From CAYNJG01 sp964397295 (GTDB lineage: Bacteria > Planctomycetota > Planctomycetia > Pirellulales > Pirellulaceae): a DNA stretch of 64,000 nucleotides. Both the position numbers and the translations under genes were made by a program. Below the pieces are notes generated by a model. The model saw only the letters and a program-made list of their open reading frames with translations, ran no database searches and was not told the DNA's origin. Location: positions 1 through 64,000 of the forward strand of contig CAYNJG010000011.1 in assembly GCA_964397295.1 (NCBI GenBank), given 5' to 3'. Shown piece after piece: positions 49,681 through 59,440 of the stretch. Positions within the stretch are counted from its first letter, which is position 1; each line of letters starts with the position of its first letter.

Positions 49681-50667
49681 GTGACGACTTACTACACAAT
49701 CACCGTCGATACAGAAGAAGAATGGGATTGGTCGTCCGATTTCCTGACGACCAGCAATTCCGTGCAAAACATCTCGGCGTTGCCTGAATTCCAATCCGCT
49801 TGCGAATCGCAAGGTGCGAAGGTTACTTACTTCGTGAACCATTCGGTACTTGCAGATCAAAAGGCCAGCGAAACGATCGTCGACCTGGCAAAAAACGAGT
49901 CGGTGGAGATAGGGTATCACATCCATCCATGGAATACGCCACCGCTTGCTACCAACGAAACGGTAGCAACGCGAGAGAGTTTTTTGCACAATTTGCCGCA
50001 GGAGCAGGCATTGGCAAAACTCGATTCTGTATTCGAAGCCTTTCGCCGACTGGATCTGCATCCGACAAGCTTTCGCGGCGGTCGCTATTCGACGAGTTCT
50101 TGGATCCAATCACATTTGCGTGCCAACGGTATCATCGCCGACGCCTCGATCTTGCCTTTTACCACCTGGGTGGATGACGGATCTCCGGACTTTCGCGAAC
50201 GTGATTTAGAGCCTGTCCGAAAAACTTACGGTGACAATGAATCGCCACTTTGGGAGATCCCTTTGACGTTAGGATTCACGCGTCGTCCCTGGCATTTGTG
50301 GCGTAAACTATTCGAACTGGGGGAATGCTCCCCACTACGGCAACTAAAGCTTAATGCGATCACTGAACGATTGTTGGCAAAACGCGTGTGGCTTAATTTG
50401 GAACATCCATTGGGTGAAAGTTCAGGCGTGTTATTGAACAAGTTGCGTGATGCCTCACTACCGTGCATCAACTTCACGTTGCACAGCTCTTCGCTTGTGC
50501 CGGGGATGAATCCGTACACTCGCACTTCGGCGAACTTGGCGCAGCTTTACGATCGGCTCAAACAAGTGACGGATCTTCTGAACCAATGGGACGATTTCAT
50601 TCCAGCGACTGTATCTGAAGTTTCTCGATCCTTGGAGGCAAGCTATCTTGCGCGTTCTGGGAATTAG
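49681..50667 (+). CDS. Polysaccharide deacetylase-like protein (WalW-like)
   Basis: This 328-residue NodB-fold protein has the first metal Asp in TVDTEEEWDW and a metal His pair in IGYHIHPWNTPP (near residues 79-90). The following FRGGRYSTSSW corresponds to the R-x-x-x-G motif. The layout resembles WalW/PEP-CTERM-locus polysaccharide deacetylases (TIGR03006-like). It probably removes N-acetyl groups from amino sugars of the exopolysaccharide, though a catalytic-site check is needed. It carries no signal peptide, so the active site may be cytoplasmic. GTG 49681 follows one base after the GT2 stop. Confidence 0.8.
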   Translation: MTTYYTITVDTEEEWDWSSDFLTTSNSVQNISALPEFQSACESQGAKVTYFVNHSVLADQKASETIVDLAKNESVEIGYHIHPWNTPPLATNETVATRESFLHNLPQEQALAKLDSVFEAFRRLDLHPTSFRGGRYSTSSWIQSHLRANGIIADASILPFTTWVDDGSPDFRERDLEPVRKTYGDNESPLWEIPLTLGFTRRPWHLWRKLFELGECSPLRQLKLNAITERLLAKRVWLNLEHPLGESSGVLLNKLRDASLPCINFTLHSSSLVPGMNPYTRTSANLAQLYDRLKQVTDLLNQWDDFIPATVSEVSRSLEASYLARSGN

Positions 50668-52534
50668 CCCACTTGATAAAGACTCGACCGTTTCTTTCGT
50701 TGAGAATGGTCGTGTTCTGTTCGCGTGCGGTGAAGAGCGACTAAGTCGAAAGAAGTTGCAAAGCGGTTTCCCGACACGAGCGTTGAAGCTTGGACTGGAA
50801 CGTACGGGTTGGACTATGGAGTCCATCGATCAAGTTGCCTATGCGTTTTTCCGCGGTCCGGAAGAAGCCAAGCTCATTCATGAGGCAGCTGATGCCGATC
50901 GCGTTTTCCAAGATTCATGCGACGACGTGGCCACGCGTACATACAAAGAAACGATAGATCGCCCCTATCAACTGGATCGTACGATTCCCATTCCAGGTTT
51001 GGAGGATGAATCGCAGGAGTTTGTCGAGCGTAAGCCGTTGTGGAAAAGAATGCCGTACGAGCTCGCTGCGGGCAACGTGCAGGCCGATCAACTTGCCCAT
51101 AAACGCACATTTCGTAATTGGATTCAACGTGCGGTCGCCGATCACGAGCGTTGGTCTGATGAGCTGGAGTCTAATTTGCGAGAGCTAGGTTTGGCGGAAA
51201 AGTTGGTGCGTTTCCAGCATCACGACACGCACGCAGCAAACTCGTTTTATTGTTCAGGTTTGGAAGAAGCATTGGTGTTGGTGCTTGACGGTTACGGCTC
51301 CGGGTGTGCGGGCGGCATTTACGTTGCGAACCAAGGTGAACTCGAGCTTTTGCATCGATACCGTTTTCCCTATTCGCTCGGCATCTTCTATGAACAAGTA
51401 ACGAGCGCCCTCGGTTTCCGTCCAAGTCGTCATGAAGGCAAGATCGTTGGCCTTGCCGCGTATGGTGACGAATCGCTTCTTGCACCGATTTTGCTTGCTC
51501 GATTTCAGCTCAACGAGGGCGACATCAAAATCCAGTCATCGCAAAATCAGCTACTCGGTCGGGCAATGTCCCAACACTTCGCGAAGCGAGACATCGCTGC
51601 GGCTTACCAATCCGTGTTGGAGTCGGTGGCCTGCGAGAGTGTTGCATATTGGCTGAAAAAAACAGGGCTTCGCAAAGTAGTTATGTCCGGCGGAGTGCAC
51701 GCCAACGTAAAATTGAACCAACGGATTCGCGAAGTGTCGAACGTCGACGAAGTCTTCGTCTATCCTAATATGGGCGACGGAGGTTGCGCGACGGGTGCGG
51801 CTCTGTTGGCAACAGGGCATCAACCCTCACTTCAACCTCGCATCGACAACGTTTACCTTGGGCCTGACTACTCCGACGAGCAGATCAGATCGACGCTGGA
51901 CGACGCGAACCTTCAATACGAACATGCCGACGACATCGAAAAGCGGATCGCTGAAGTCTTAGCGGATGACGCAATCGTTGCTCGCTTCAACGGTCGTATG
52001 GAATACGGTCCTCGGGCGCTTGGTAATCGATCGATCCTCTACTCGACACAAGACCCGGCCGTAAATCAATGGTTGAATGATCAATTGGGGCGGACCGAGT
52101 TCATGCCATTCGCTCCTGCCGTCCTCGCAGAGAAGGCCACGGAATTGTTCGAAGGCATGGACGGTTGCCGCGACACGGCTGAGTTCATGACGATCACGTT
52201 TGACTGCACCGAACAAATGAAGTCGAGTAGTCCGGCGGCCGTGCACGTGGACGGAACTGCTCGCCCGCAACTGGTGACTTCGCAATCGAACGCCAGTTTT
52301 CATCGTGTTCTGTCGCACTACTTTGAAATGACGGGTGTGCCGGTGTTGATCAACACGAGCTTCAACATGCATGAGGAGCCGATCGTCTGTACTCCAGAGG
52401 ATGCGGTTTCTGCTTTCTTAGCCGGCAACATTGATTACTTGGCGATCGGTTCGTTTCTCGTTCCGCATCCCGAATCGAGCGGCGAGAATCGTCGAAAAGC
52501 GTCGGCGGATCTCGAGCAGACCAAAGTTGACTAA
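50648..52534 (+). CDS. Carbamoyltransferase (NodU/CmcH family)
   Basis: This 628-residue enzyme would carbamoylate a sugar hydroxyl using carbamoyl phosphate and ATP. The N-terminal Kae1-like domain carries VLGISPLDKDSTVSFVENG, FACGEERLSRKK, and FQHHDTHAANSFYCSGLEEALVLVLDGYGSG with the metal-binding His pair. The C-terminal domain has ARFNGRMEYGPRALGNRSIL and GVPVLINTSFNMHEEPIVCTP. It is complete and all NodU motifs are present. TTG 50648 begins inside the deacetylase gene (20-base overlap). The substrate in this locus is probably the exopolysaccharide. Confidence 0.93.
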   Translation: MRVLGISPLDKDSTVSFVENGRVLFACGEERLSRKKLQSGFPTRALKLGLERTGWTMESIDQVAYAFFRGPEEAKLIHEAADADRVFQDSCDDVATRTYKETIDRPYQLDRTIPIPGLEDESQEFVERKPLWKRMPYELAAGNVQADQLAHKRTFRNWIQRAVADHERWSDELESNLRELGLAEKLVRFQHHDTHAANSFYCSGLEEALVLVLDGYGSGCAGGIYVANQGELELLHRYRFPYSLGIFYEQVTSALGFRPSRHEGKIVGLAAYGDESLLAPILLARFQLNEGDIKIQSSQNQLLGRAMSQHFAKRDIAAAYQSVLESVACESVAYWLKKTGLRKVVMSGGVHANVKLNQRIREVSNVDEVFVYPNMGDGGCATGAALLATGHQPSLQPRIDNVYLGPDYSDEQIRSTLDDANLQYEHADDIEKRIAEVLADDAIVARFNGRMEYGPRALGNRSILYSTQDPAVNQWLNDQLGRTEFMPFAPAVLAEKATELFEGMDGCRDTAEFMTITFDCTEQMKSSSPAAVHVDGTARPQLVTSQSNASFHRVLSHYFEMTGVPVLINTSFNMHEEPIVCTPEDAVSAFLAGNIDYLAIGSFLVPHPESSGENRRKASADLEQTKVD

Positions 52535-53642
52535 GAACGCGATCGTCCACATTCTTGGCTCAGCATCTCTTGGTGGAGGTGAGCTTTGCGCGTTGAATCT
52601 GGCCGCCGGTTTGCAGTCGCGTGGACGGAGTACGACCGTCTGGGTACCGAGTGCTGGTGCTGCGTACGATGAGGCCGTCGAGTACGGACTGGATGTCGAA
52701 ATCGTCCGATATGGCGACGCGATTAAAAAAGCGGCGGTGGTACGTGTCCTCAGAGCTCACTGGAATCTTAAACTTGCACTGCTGCGGCGGAAGCCAAGCA
52801 TTGTGCATGTCCATTCCGCAATCACGTATGGTGCGCTCTCGCGGTCGTTGGGATCGAGCTTCGAGCGAAAGATCGTTTCTCATGTGCAGATCGATGGCCC
52901 CGAAGAACGTTTCGTTTGGTGTTACAAGCGACCTCCCGATCTGATCGTTGCCTGCGCCGAATATTTGCAGCGAAAAGTCAAAGATATCACTGGCGGTTCC
53001 ACTCGAATCGAAGCAGTTTGCAACTCGGTCGATACGAATCGATTTCGTGATTGCGATCGCGACGCAGCACGTCAACGGCTTGGCATGCCGACAGAAAAAC
53101 CCGTGTTGTTGATGTTGGCGAACCTCGCGCCGCACAAGGGACAAGAGACCGCGATTCGCTGCGTAAGCTGGCTCGCTGCTCGAGGTGTTTCGGTCGAGTG
53201 TTGGCTTGCTGGAACACAGAGAGATGGTAGCGATTACGAAGCCGCATTGAAGAAGTTGTCTTCAGAGCTTGGGCTGGACGAGCACATTCGTTTTCTAGGG
53301 CAGCGAAATGACCCGGAAGTCTTGTTGCAGGCATGCGACTACGCGCTTTTGCCTTCCTCGCAAGAAGGTCTGCCGTTCACGATCGTTGAAGCTCAAGCGA
53401 GCAAGCGAGTTGTTCTCGCTGCACCCACTGCCGGGATTCCGGAAGTAATCGACCACGAGTCGACTGGGTTTTTGTTACGCACCGATGACGTTTTCGGTTA
53501 CGGCAGTACCATTGAAAAACTTATTGCGGATCCATACCAATACGAAAAAGTCGCCGAGCAAGCATTCAAGCGAATTCAGGATCGATACACGTGGAAGGCA
53601 TACGTTACACGGATAATGGGGTTGTACGACAGTTTGCACTAG
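52527..53642 (+). CDS. Glycosyltransferase family 4 protein
   Basis: This GT-B enzyme of about 371 residues carries IVHILGSASLGGGELCALNLAAGL at the N-terminus, VLLMLANLAPHKGQETAIRCV, and FLGQRNDPEVLLQACDYALLPSSQEGLPFTIVEAQA with the E-x7-E site. The start TTG 52527 overlaps the carbamoyltransferase stop by 8 bases. The longer frame to 52431 is antisense-like noise without similarity. It adds one of the locus' sugars and has no membrane segment. Confidence 0.88.
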   Translation: MTKNAIVHILGSASLGGGELCALNLAAGLQSRGRSTTVWVPSAGAAYDEAVEYGLDVEIVRYGDAIKKAAVVRVLRAHWNLKLALLRRKPSIVHVHSAITYGALSRSLGSSFERKIVSHVQIDGPEERFVWCYKRPPDLIVACAEYLQRKVKDITGGSTRIEAVCNSVDTNRFRDCDRDAARQRLGMPTEKPVLLMLANLAPHKGQETAIRCVSWLAARGVSVECWLAGTQRDGSDYEAALKKLSSELGLDEHIRFLGQRNDPEVLLQACDYALLPSSQEGLPFTIVEAQASKRVVLAAPTAGIPEVIDHESTGFLLRTDDVFGYGSTIEKLIADPYQYEKVAEQAFKRIQDRYTWKAYVTRIMGLYDSLH

Positions 53643-53658
53643 GCAAGTCTTCGCAGCG

Positions 53659-54825
53659 ATGTCCAAAGTCCTTTTGCTAAGTGAGATCTTTCCGCCAGAA
53701 CCGGGGGGCAGCGGTCGCTGGTTTTTCGAATCGTATCGTCGCATCCAATCGGCCGAGTGTCTGATGGCAGTGGGAAATCATGCTGACGCACATGTCTTTG
53801 ACGAAGCGAATCGGGATTTGGAAATCATGCGACTAGATTTGCATATGCCGTTTCGTGGTGTTACGAGTCTGGCAAGCCTTTCGCAATACGGGCAGCGAGT
53901 CAAAACCATTCGCAAGCTGGCGCGAACCAACAACTGCAATCAGATACATGCAGCACGGCCATTATTCGAAGGCCTCGTGGCGAAACTGGTTTCGATGACA
54001 TCGGGAATTCCGTACCTGTGCTACGTCCACGGCGAAGATGTGTCGGTGGCGAAAACTAGCCGCGAACTCACTGCCCTCACGAATTGGACGCTTCGTTCTG
54101 CGAAGGCGTTGATCGCCAATTCTGACTTCACACGATCGATGCTGGAGAACGAATGGGGAATCGCTGCCGATCGAATCCGAACAATTAATCCCGGAGTAGA
54201 CACGAACTATTTTCAGCCTGCCCAGCGATCCACGCAGACGCGTGACGAATTAGGTTGGAACGATCGCCCCGTCGTGCTTACGGTCGGGCGGCTCCAAGCT
54301 CGGAAAGGACAGGATACGCTTATCAAAGCACTGCCGAAAATCATCGAACGAATTCCAAAAGTGCTTTACGCGGTTGTGGGTGACGGAGAGCAGCACGACG
54401 AATTGGTTGCACTGACAAAGCAGTTGCAACTGCAAGAGCACGTTGTATTTCATCGCGAGATATCGGATGCGGCACTGCTGGATTGCTACCAGCAGTGTGA
54501 TCTTTTCTGTTTACCAAACCGTCAGATCGGAGCCGACGTGGAAGGCTTCGGAATGGTTCTGTTGGAAGCTCAGTCCTGTGGCAAGCCCGTCATCGCCGGA
54601 GCATCTGGCGGTACGGCAGAGACGCTGGAAGATGGTAAGACCGGTCATGTCGTTGATTGCCGCGAGCCCGAAGCAGTTGGTGCACTCGTTGCAGAGTTGT
54701 TGCTGGATCGCGAGCGAGCCTCCAAGATGGGTGAGATGGGACGGCAGAGAATCTGCAATCGATTTGATTGGCAGGTCGTCGCGACTCAGTCCGCCAATTT
54801 GTTCGCGAGTGTCGTGAGCAAGTAA
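53659..54825 (+). CDS. Glycosyltransferase family 4 protein
   Basis: This 388-residue GT-B enzyme starts LLLSEIFPPEPGGSGRWFFE and has YVHGEDVSVAK and ALIANSDFTRSML. The donor side carries VVLTVGRLQARKGQDTLIKAL, VLYAVVGDGEQHDELV, and FCLPNRQIGADVEGFGMVLLEAQSCGKPVIAG, the classical GT4 donor motif E-x7-E with EGFG. It resembles mannosyl/PimB-like transferases in layout. The ATG is 16 bases after the previous stop. Its TAA stop overlaps the ATG of the next gene in TAATG. Confidence 0.9.
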   Translation: MSKVLLLSEIFPPEPGGSGRWFFESYRRIQSAECLMAVGNHADAHVFDEANRDLEIMRLDLHMPFRGVTSLASLSQYGQRVKTIRKLARTNNCNQIHAARPLFEGLVAKLVSMTSGIPYLCYVHGEDVSVAKTSRELTALTNWTLRSAKALIANSDFTRSMLENEWGIAADRIRTINPGVDTNYFQPAQRSTQTRDELGWNDRPVVLTVGRLQARKGQDTLIKALPKIIERIPKVLYAVVGDGEQHDELVALTKQLQLQEHVVFHREISDAALLDCYQQCDLFCLPNRQIGADVEGFGMVLLEAQSCGKPVIAGASGGTAETLEDGKTGHVVDCREPEAVGALVAELLLDRERASKMGEMGRQRICNRFDWQVVATQSANLFASVVSK

Positions 54826-55634
54826 TGTACAAAGCGGAACCATGCAGGCCCGATTTCATCGGCATTGGCGCACAACGCGGAGCAACAACGTGGTTATTCG
54901 ACTGTCTTGATGGACACGCTGACGTTTACGTGCCAACGGTGAAGGAAGTCCATTACTTCGACGAAAACTATGAACGTGGATGGCAGTGGTACGAGGACCA
55001 TTTCGCAGACGCCGCACAGAATCAGTTGGTTGGCGAGATTACGCCCAACTACCTGGACCACCATGATTCAGCGCAACGCATTGCCAAAGATTGCCCCTCG
55101 GCGAAATTGTTCGTCGTCTTGCGAGAACCGGTTTCGCGAGCGATCTCTAGCTACGAATTGTTAGGGCATCGTTTTACTGAAAACAGTTTCGAAGAAGCGT
55201 GCCAACCTGGCCGCTACCTGGTCGATCTAGGACTGTACGCGAAGCATCTCAAGCGTTTTTTTCAGTACTTTGATCGAGACCAAATCAAGATCATGCTCTT
55301 CGATGACGTTGTGTCAAAGCCAGAGTGTGTACTGCAAGAGTTGAGTACGTTCCTTGGTGTGTCGAGGTTGGAAACGCCTCAACTCACGAAGCGAGTAAAC
55401 TCAGTGGTCTTCCCCCGAGCCCAGCGTATGGCGGAAGCAGTTGGTCTTAACCCGATCATCGAATTCGCCAAAAAGTCGTCGCTGGAAAAACCGATCCGCA
55501 ATATTGCCGATCTTGTTCGGCGACGAAAACGATCGATCGAAGTTGATCACTCGACGGTTCATGCGTACTTTCGAGACGACATTCTGGAACTGGAAAAACT
55601 CATCGACCGAGATCTTTCTTCGTGGCTCCATTGA
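54825..55634 (+). CDS. Sulfotransferase (PAPS-dependent)
   Basis: This 269-residue P-loop sulfotransferase has its 5'-phosphosulfate loop in FIGIGAQRGATTWLFDCL (about residues 11-28) and the 3'-phosphate motif REPVSRAISSYELLGH near 95-110. The loop K of the usual KxGTT/S pattern is Arg18 here. PTVKEVHYFDENY matches the bacterial LPS/heparan type. It probably sulfates the exopolysaccharide, which fits the known taste of marine planctomycetes for sulfated glycans. The TAATG overlap with the GT4 gene shows tight coupling. Cytoplasmic; the acceptor sugar is unknown. Confidence 0.88.
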   Translation: MYKAEPCRPDFIGIGAQRGATTWLFDCLDGHADVYVPTVKEVHYFDENYERGWQWYEDHFADAAQNQLVGEITPNYLDHHDSAQRIAKDCPSAKLFVVLREPVSRAISSYELLGHRFTENSFEEACQPGRYLVDLGLYAKHLKRFFQYFDRDQIKIMLFDDVVSKPECVLQELSTFLGVSRLETPQLTKRVNSVVFPRAQRMAEAVGLNPIIEFAKKSSLEKPIRNIADLVRRRKRSIEVDHSTVHAYFRDDILELEKLIDRDLSSWLH

Positions 55635-58099
55635 TCGCAACTCACTTGCAAACCATCAGACTGAGCGCGGCGCCTCAGTGCCGAGTTCCCCTTCGTTGCG
55701 GCGTTCCGTTCGCAAAGGGACAGTTCGACGCCCAAAAACAGCAGCTGATCATCCGCGCCGCCGATCAAGAGATCGCAAGCCAAGTCCGACCGCTTATGAA
55801 CTGGTCCGACGAATCCGTGCAGTGGGCGCTCGTCGATTGGTTGGCCGAGCCGAACGTGGAAGCGTACGAGGTCGAGTTGGCCCACGGAGTGGCCAATCAG
55901 GAAGAATTGCCGTCTAACATCCAACAGAATCACGATTCCTTCGAAGTCGCCGACATTGTGGCCACATTGCCGGTTTGCTTGGATGATGGTCGTACGCTTT
56001 CGTCGAAGGTGACCGAAAAGCAAGTGATCGACGGCGGAAAAGTGCGGAAGTCCACGAGATTAACTGGTTGCTGCGTCGACGCTGACGGTAAGGAAGTGCT
56101 CGAGTGGTTTTTGCATGTGCATACGTTCGCGAAAACGTCGTTACAACAATGGATGTATACGATCCGCAATCCCAGTGCCGCTGCTCACCCTGGCGGGATC
56201 TGGGAACTGGGCGATGCGAACTCGATCCACATTCAATCGGCGTTGGTTTCTGCAAAGCACAAAACCGCCGAGATCGGGCAGGGTGGGGCGGCTAAGGTCG
56301 ATGAGGAGGGCCACTGGAAGACTTTTGATAATGCTCTGCGAATTGAACAGCTTGGAAGCGGCGGGGACAACTACAAAAGCAAGATCCACCGAGACAAAGA
56401 CGGAAAAGTCTACGCACCAGCAAAAGGCTACATCTTCGAACACGACGAACTGGCGGCCGATGGCTTGCGCAGCACACCCGCGGTGGTCGTTGGTTCTGAA
56501 AACGGCATTGGTTTTTATTGCGACAAGTTTTGGCAAAACTTCCCGAAGGCTCTCCGTGCCTCAAGCGGAACGATCCAGTTCGAGCTATTTCCGGTTGGGT
56601 TTGGTAAGCCGCAAGAACTTCAACCCGGCGAGCAAAAAACGCACGAGTTTTGGCTCGCAACGGGCAAGCGTGACGAAGTACAGGACGCGCTGGAACAAGT
56701 ACGTTCGTTACCCAGCGTTCTACTTGATCCGCAAGTCGTTTGCGAAACAGGTGTACTTGCTCATCTCTCTCCACAAAAAGATGATCCGAAGGAGTATTCT
56801 GATCTGATCAATCAAGCACTGGTCGGTGGCGACACATTCTTCGACAAACGAGAAAGTATCGATGTCTACGGTTGGCGAGATTTCGGCGACGTATTTGGCG
56901 ACCATGAGGCCGTGAACAGTCCCGCGGACGACCCGCTAATTTCGCATTACAACAATCAATACGATTTAGTTTTGGGGCTTGGCATCCAATGGTTGCGTGG
57001 TGGAGACCAGGGCTTTTTAGATTTGATGCGAGACCTCGCACGGCATGTAATCGACATGGATTTGTACCACACTGATCGGGATTTGTTGGCATACAACCAT
57101 GGTCAGTTTTGGCACACGGTGCACTACGTTGATGCAGGCACTTCGACCCATCGGTCGTATCCGGAGGGAACTTGCGGTGGCGGTCCGTCATCGGGGCAAG
57201 CGTATTCGCGTGGTTTGCTGCTGCACTATTGCATGACGGGCGACGAATCTGCACGCGAGGCGGTGATGAACATGGGCCGCTGGATGATTGCATCCGAAGA
57301 CGGTTCCGCGACCAAGTACAGATGGTTGGCCGACGGCGAAACTGGCTTAACGACTGCCAGCGGCACCGACTTTTACCATGGTCCAGGGCGAGGCCCCGCG
57401 AATTCGGTCGAAACACTCGTTACGGCGTTTCAATTAACTAGATCGCGAGAGTTTCTCGATCAGGCGGAGCATACGATTCGTCGCGTTGTGCATCCGGATC
57501 ACCCAGTAGAAGAACTTAATCTGTTGGATGTTGAAAATCGTTGGTTTTACACAATGTTTTTACAGGCGCTCGGGCGATACCTCGATGCAAAATTGGAATT
57601 ACAAGAAGTCGACGAGATGTACACCTACGGTCGACGAGTCTTGTTGAACATCGCAGATTGGATGGTCGAACACGAGTATCCCTATCTGGAAAAACCAGAG
57701 ATCCTTGAGTTTCCGAATGAAACATGGTCGGGACAGGAAATGCGAAAATGCGAGTCGTTGCAGTGGGCGGCGAAGTTTGCTGACTCCGATCGCCGGCGGA
57801 CCTATTTGCAAAAGGCTCGCTTCTTTTTCGACACGGCCTGTCAGCAACTTCTCCAGAGTCCACGTCGTAGCCTTTGTCGCCCAGTCGTCTTGCTGCTAAC
57901 GAACGGATATTCTCGAACTTGGTTCCAAACCCACGGCGACACGTTGCCTCGGTTACCGGAAGGTCTGAAAACTGACTTTCCGCCGAAGTCACGGTTCACA
58001 ACGCAAAAGCAACGAGCGATTCTTCGCGTTAAACAATTGGCCATCGCGGCAAGTGTCGCAACGTTAGTGATTGCTTTCGTCCTTTGGATGATTAAATAA
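55622..58099 (+). CDS. PcRGLX/YetA-like RIFT-barrel and alpha-toroid protein, C-terminal membrane anchor
   Basis: This 825-residue protein resembles the exo-rhamnogalacturonan-lyase (PcRGLX)/YetA group, with an N-terminal RIFT-barrel segment (PLRCGVPFAKGQF near 22-34, WSDESVQWALVDWL near 60-74). The central beta-rich region is followed by an alpha-toroid (from about 380: SHYNNQYDLVLGLGIQWLRGG, MDLYHTDRD, NHGQFWHTVHYVDAGTSTHRSYPEGTCGGGPS). A lone TM (AIAASVATLVIAFVLWMI) ends it. I see no signal peptide, so either the catalytic part faces the cytoplasm or topology is unusual. The GTG at 55622 is the outer start; TTG 55631 gives a 4-base overlap. In a biosynthetic locus it might be an editing lyase or epimerase. 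The activity is inferred only by resemblance. Confidence 0.65.
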   Translation: MAPLIATHLQTIRLSAAPQCRVPLRCGVPFAKGQFDAQKQQLIIRAADQEIASQVRPLMNWSDESVQWALVDWLAEPNVEAYEVELAHGVANQEELPSNIQQNHDSFEVADIVATLPVCLDDGRTLSSKVTEKQVIDGGKVRKSTRLTGCCVDADGKEVLEWFLHVHTFAKTSLQQWMYTIRNPSAAAHPGGIWELGDANSIHIQSALVSAKHKTAEIGQGGAAKVDEEGHWKTFDNALRIEQLGSGGDNYKSKIHRDKDGKVYAPAKGYIFEHDELAADGLRSTPAVVVGSENGIGFYCDKFWQNFPKALRASSGTIQFELFPVGFGKPQELQPGEQKTHEFWLATGKRDEVQDALEQVRSLPSVLLDPQVVCETGVLAHLSPQKDDPKEYSDLINQALVGGDTFFDKRESIDVYGWRDFGDVFGDHEAVNSPADDPLISHYNNQYDLVLGLGIQWLRGGDQGFLDLMRDLARHVIDMDLYHTDRDLLAYNHGQFWHTVHYVDAGTSTHRSYPEGTCGGGPSSGQAYSRGLLLHYCMTGDESAREAVMNMGRWMIASEDGSATKYRWLADGETGLTTASGTDFYHGPGRGPANSVETLVTAFQLTRSREFLDQAEHTIRRVVHPDHPVEELNLLDVENRWFYTMFLQALGRYLDAKLELQEVDEMYTYGRRVLLNIADWMVEHEYPYLEKPEILEFPNETWSGQEMRKCESLQWAAKFADSDRRRTYLQKARFFFDTACQQLLQSPRRSLCRPVVLLLTNGYSRTWFQTHGDTLPRLPEGLKTDFPPKSRFTTQKQRAILRVKQLAIAASVATLVIAFVLWMIK

Positions 58100-58105
58100 G
58101 CCACG

Positions 58106-59440
58106 ATGCTAGGTACGATTCTTGTTTTCAGTTGCCTGTTTGCCGTTTGCCTGTTGGCAATTCGGTATCCACCTGCTGGAGTCATTGGATTCTACGGCTT
58201 CCTTTTACTAGATCCTGAATGGAATTGGCGTTGGGCGATGCCGCACGACGTACCTCTGCAGAAGTCCATCTTCGTCGCACTGTTGATTGGGTTCGGCTTC
58301 GCGGGATTCCGGATTCAATATCAAAGCAAGTCATCGAAGTGGGTGGTTTCTGGCGTCGTTGCTTTCTTCGTTTTGTGTTGGCTTAGTTCCACCCAATCGT
58401 TTTCTCCAGAAAATAGCTCGTTCTTCATGTCTGTGTTTTGGAAGCAGATGCTGATGTTAACGGCAGCTATTTTCTTGCTCGATAGTCCGAAGAGCCTGAA
58501 GTACTTGCTGGTCGTCGCTGTTGTTGCGCAGGGCTACAACGCGTTGCAAATCAACCTCGAATACTTTCAAACCGGGTTTTCGCGGTACGCGCATCGGCCC
58601 TGGGGTTCAACGGGCGCTGACAACAACGGCTATTCGATTATCACGCTGCCAATCATGGCAGGATCGTTTGCCTTGGCGTTTTTCGAGAAGAGGTTGATCG
58701 TCCGTGGCGTTCTTTTTGGGATCGGGATGCTTCAAATCCACCAAATCATGTTGATGGAATCGCGAGGCTGTATGTTGGCTGCCGTGGCAATGTTCGGAAT
58801 CCTCGTTTGGTATATGCCACGGAAGAACGGAAACGCCCAACTAGTTTTTACGGCTGTTTTGCTTGCCGGACTGCTTGCGGGCCCCTCGGTCGTAAAAGAA
58901 TTTAATTCCAGTTTTGCACAGGGCGAGCAGCAAGATAGCTCTGCGCAGTCACGGTTCTACCTCTGGAAAGCTGGATGGCAAATCACGATGGACCACCCGC
59001 TGTTGGGTGTCGGTCCTAACGCGGCTCGCGTTTTAGTTCCCGCGTACTACGAAGGTGGGTTGGAGCAAGAAGATAAAGCGTTGCACAACCTGTTCTTCGA
59101 TGTGTCGACCGGCGCCGGTGTGTTCGGATTCGTAGCTTACTTCACGATCTTTGCGTTGCCATTGCTGCATGCGTTTCGAACCTACGACGCTGAAGATGAC
59201 GAGCTGGGGGCGTTGCGACTTGCCGTGATCGCTGGGATACCGGGCTACCTTGCTGCAAGTATGTTCAGCAGTGGCCTTCTTTTCGAGTCGTGTTATGTGT
59301 TGGTGATTTTGGGCTGTGTTTGCAGCAACATCGAATCGTATACTGATCGGCTTCGTGCTGACGAAGGACTCGAATTGCCAACCGACGAGTCGATTTTGGG
59401 CCAATCGAGTCTGGGCAAGTCAGATCTTGTCGTCAGCTAA
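58106..59440 (+). CDS. O-antigen ligase/polymerase-like membrane protein (exosortase-A-locus O-ligase type)
   Basis: This 444-residue integral membrane protein has about 11 hydrophobic segments. Features include RYPPAGVIGFYGFLLLDPEWNWRW near residue 21-40, similar to the start of exosortase-locus O-glycosylation ligases (TIGR03097-like). The Wzy_C/ligase signature region QSRFYLWKAGWQITMDHPLLGVGPNAARV and HNLFFDVSTGAGVFGFVAYF follow. It could polymerise repeats or ligate the glycan to an acceptor; the long loop with HNLF contains the characteristic His. It is adjacent to ABC exporter genes in the same locus, a mixture discussed in the findings. Confidence 0.85.
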   Translation: MLGTILVFSCLFAVCLLAIRYPPAGVIGFYGFLLLDPEWNWRWAMPHDVPLQKSIFVALLIGFGFAGFRIQYQSKSSKWVVSGVVAFFVLCWLSSTQSFSPENSSFFMSVFWKQMLMLTAAIFLLDSPKSLKYLLVVAVVAQGYNALQINLEYFQTGFSRYAHRPWGSTGADNNGYSIITLPIMAGSFALAFFEKRLIVRGVLFGIGMLQIHQIMLMESRGCMLAAVAMFGILVWYMPRKNGNAQLVFTAVLLAGLLAGPSVVKEFNSSFAQGEQQDSSAQSRFYLWKAGWQITMDHPLLGVGPNAARVLVPAYYEGGLEQEDKALHNLFFDVSTGAGVFGFVAYFTIFALPLLHAFRTYDAEDDELGALRLAVIAGIPGYLAASMFSSGLLFESCYVLVILGCVCSNIESYTDRLRADEGLELPTDESILGQSSLGKSDLVVS

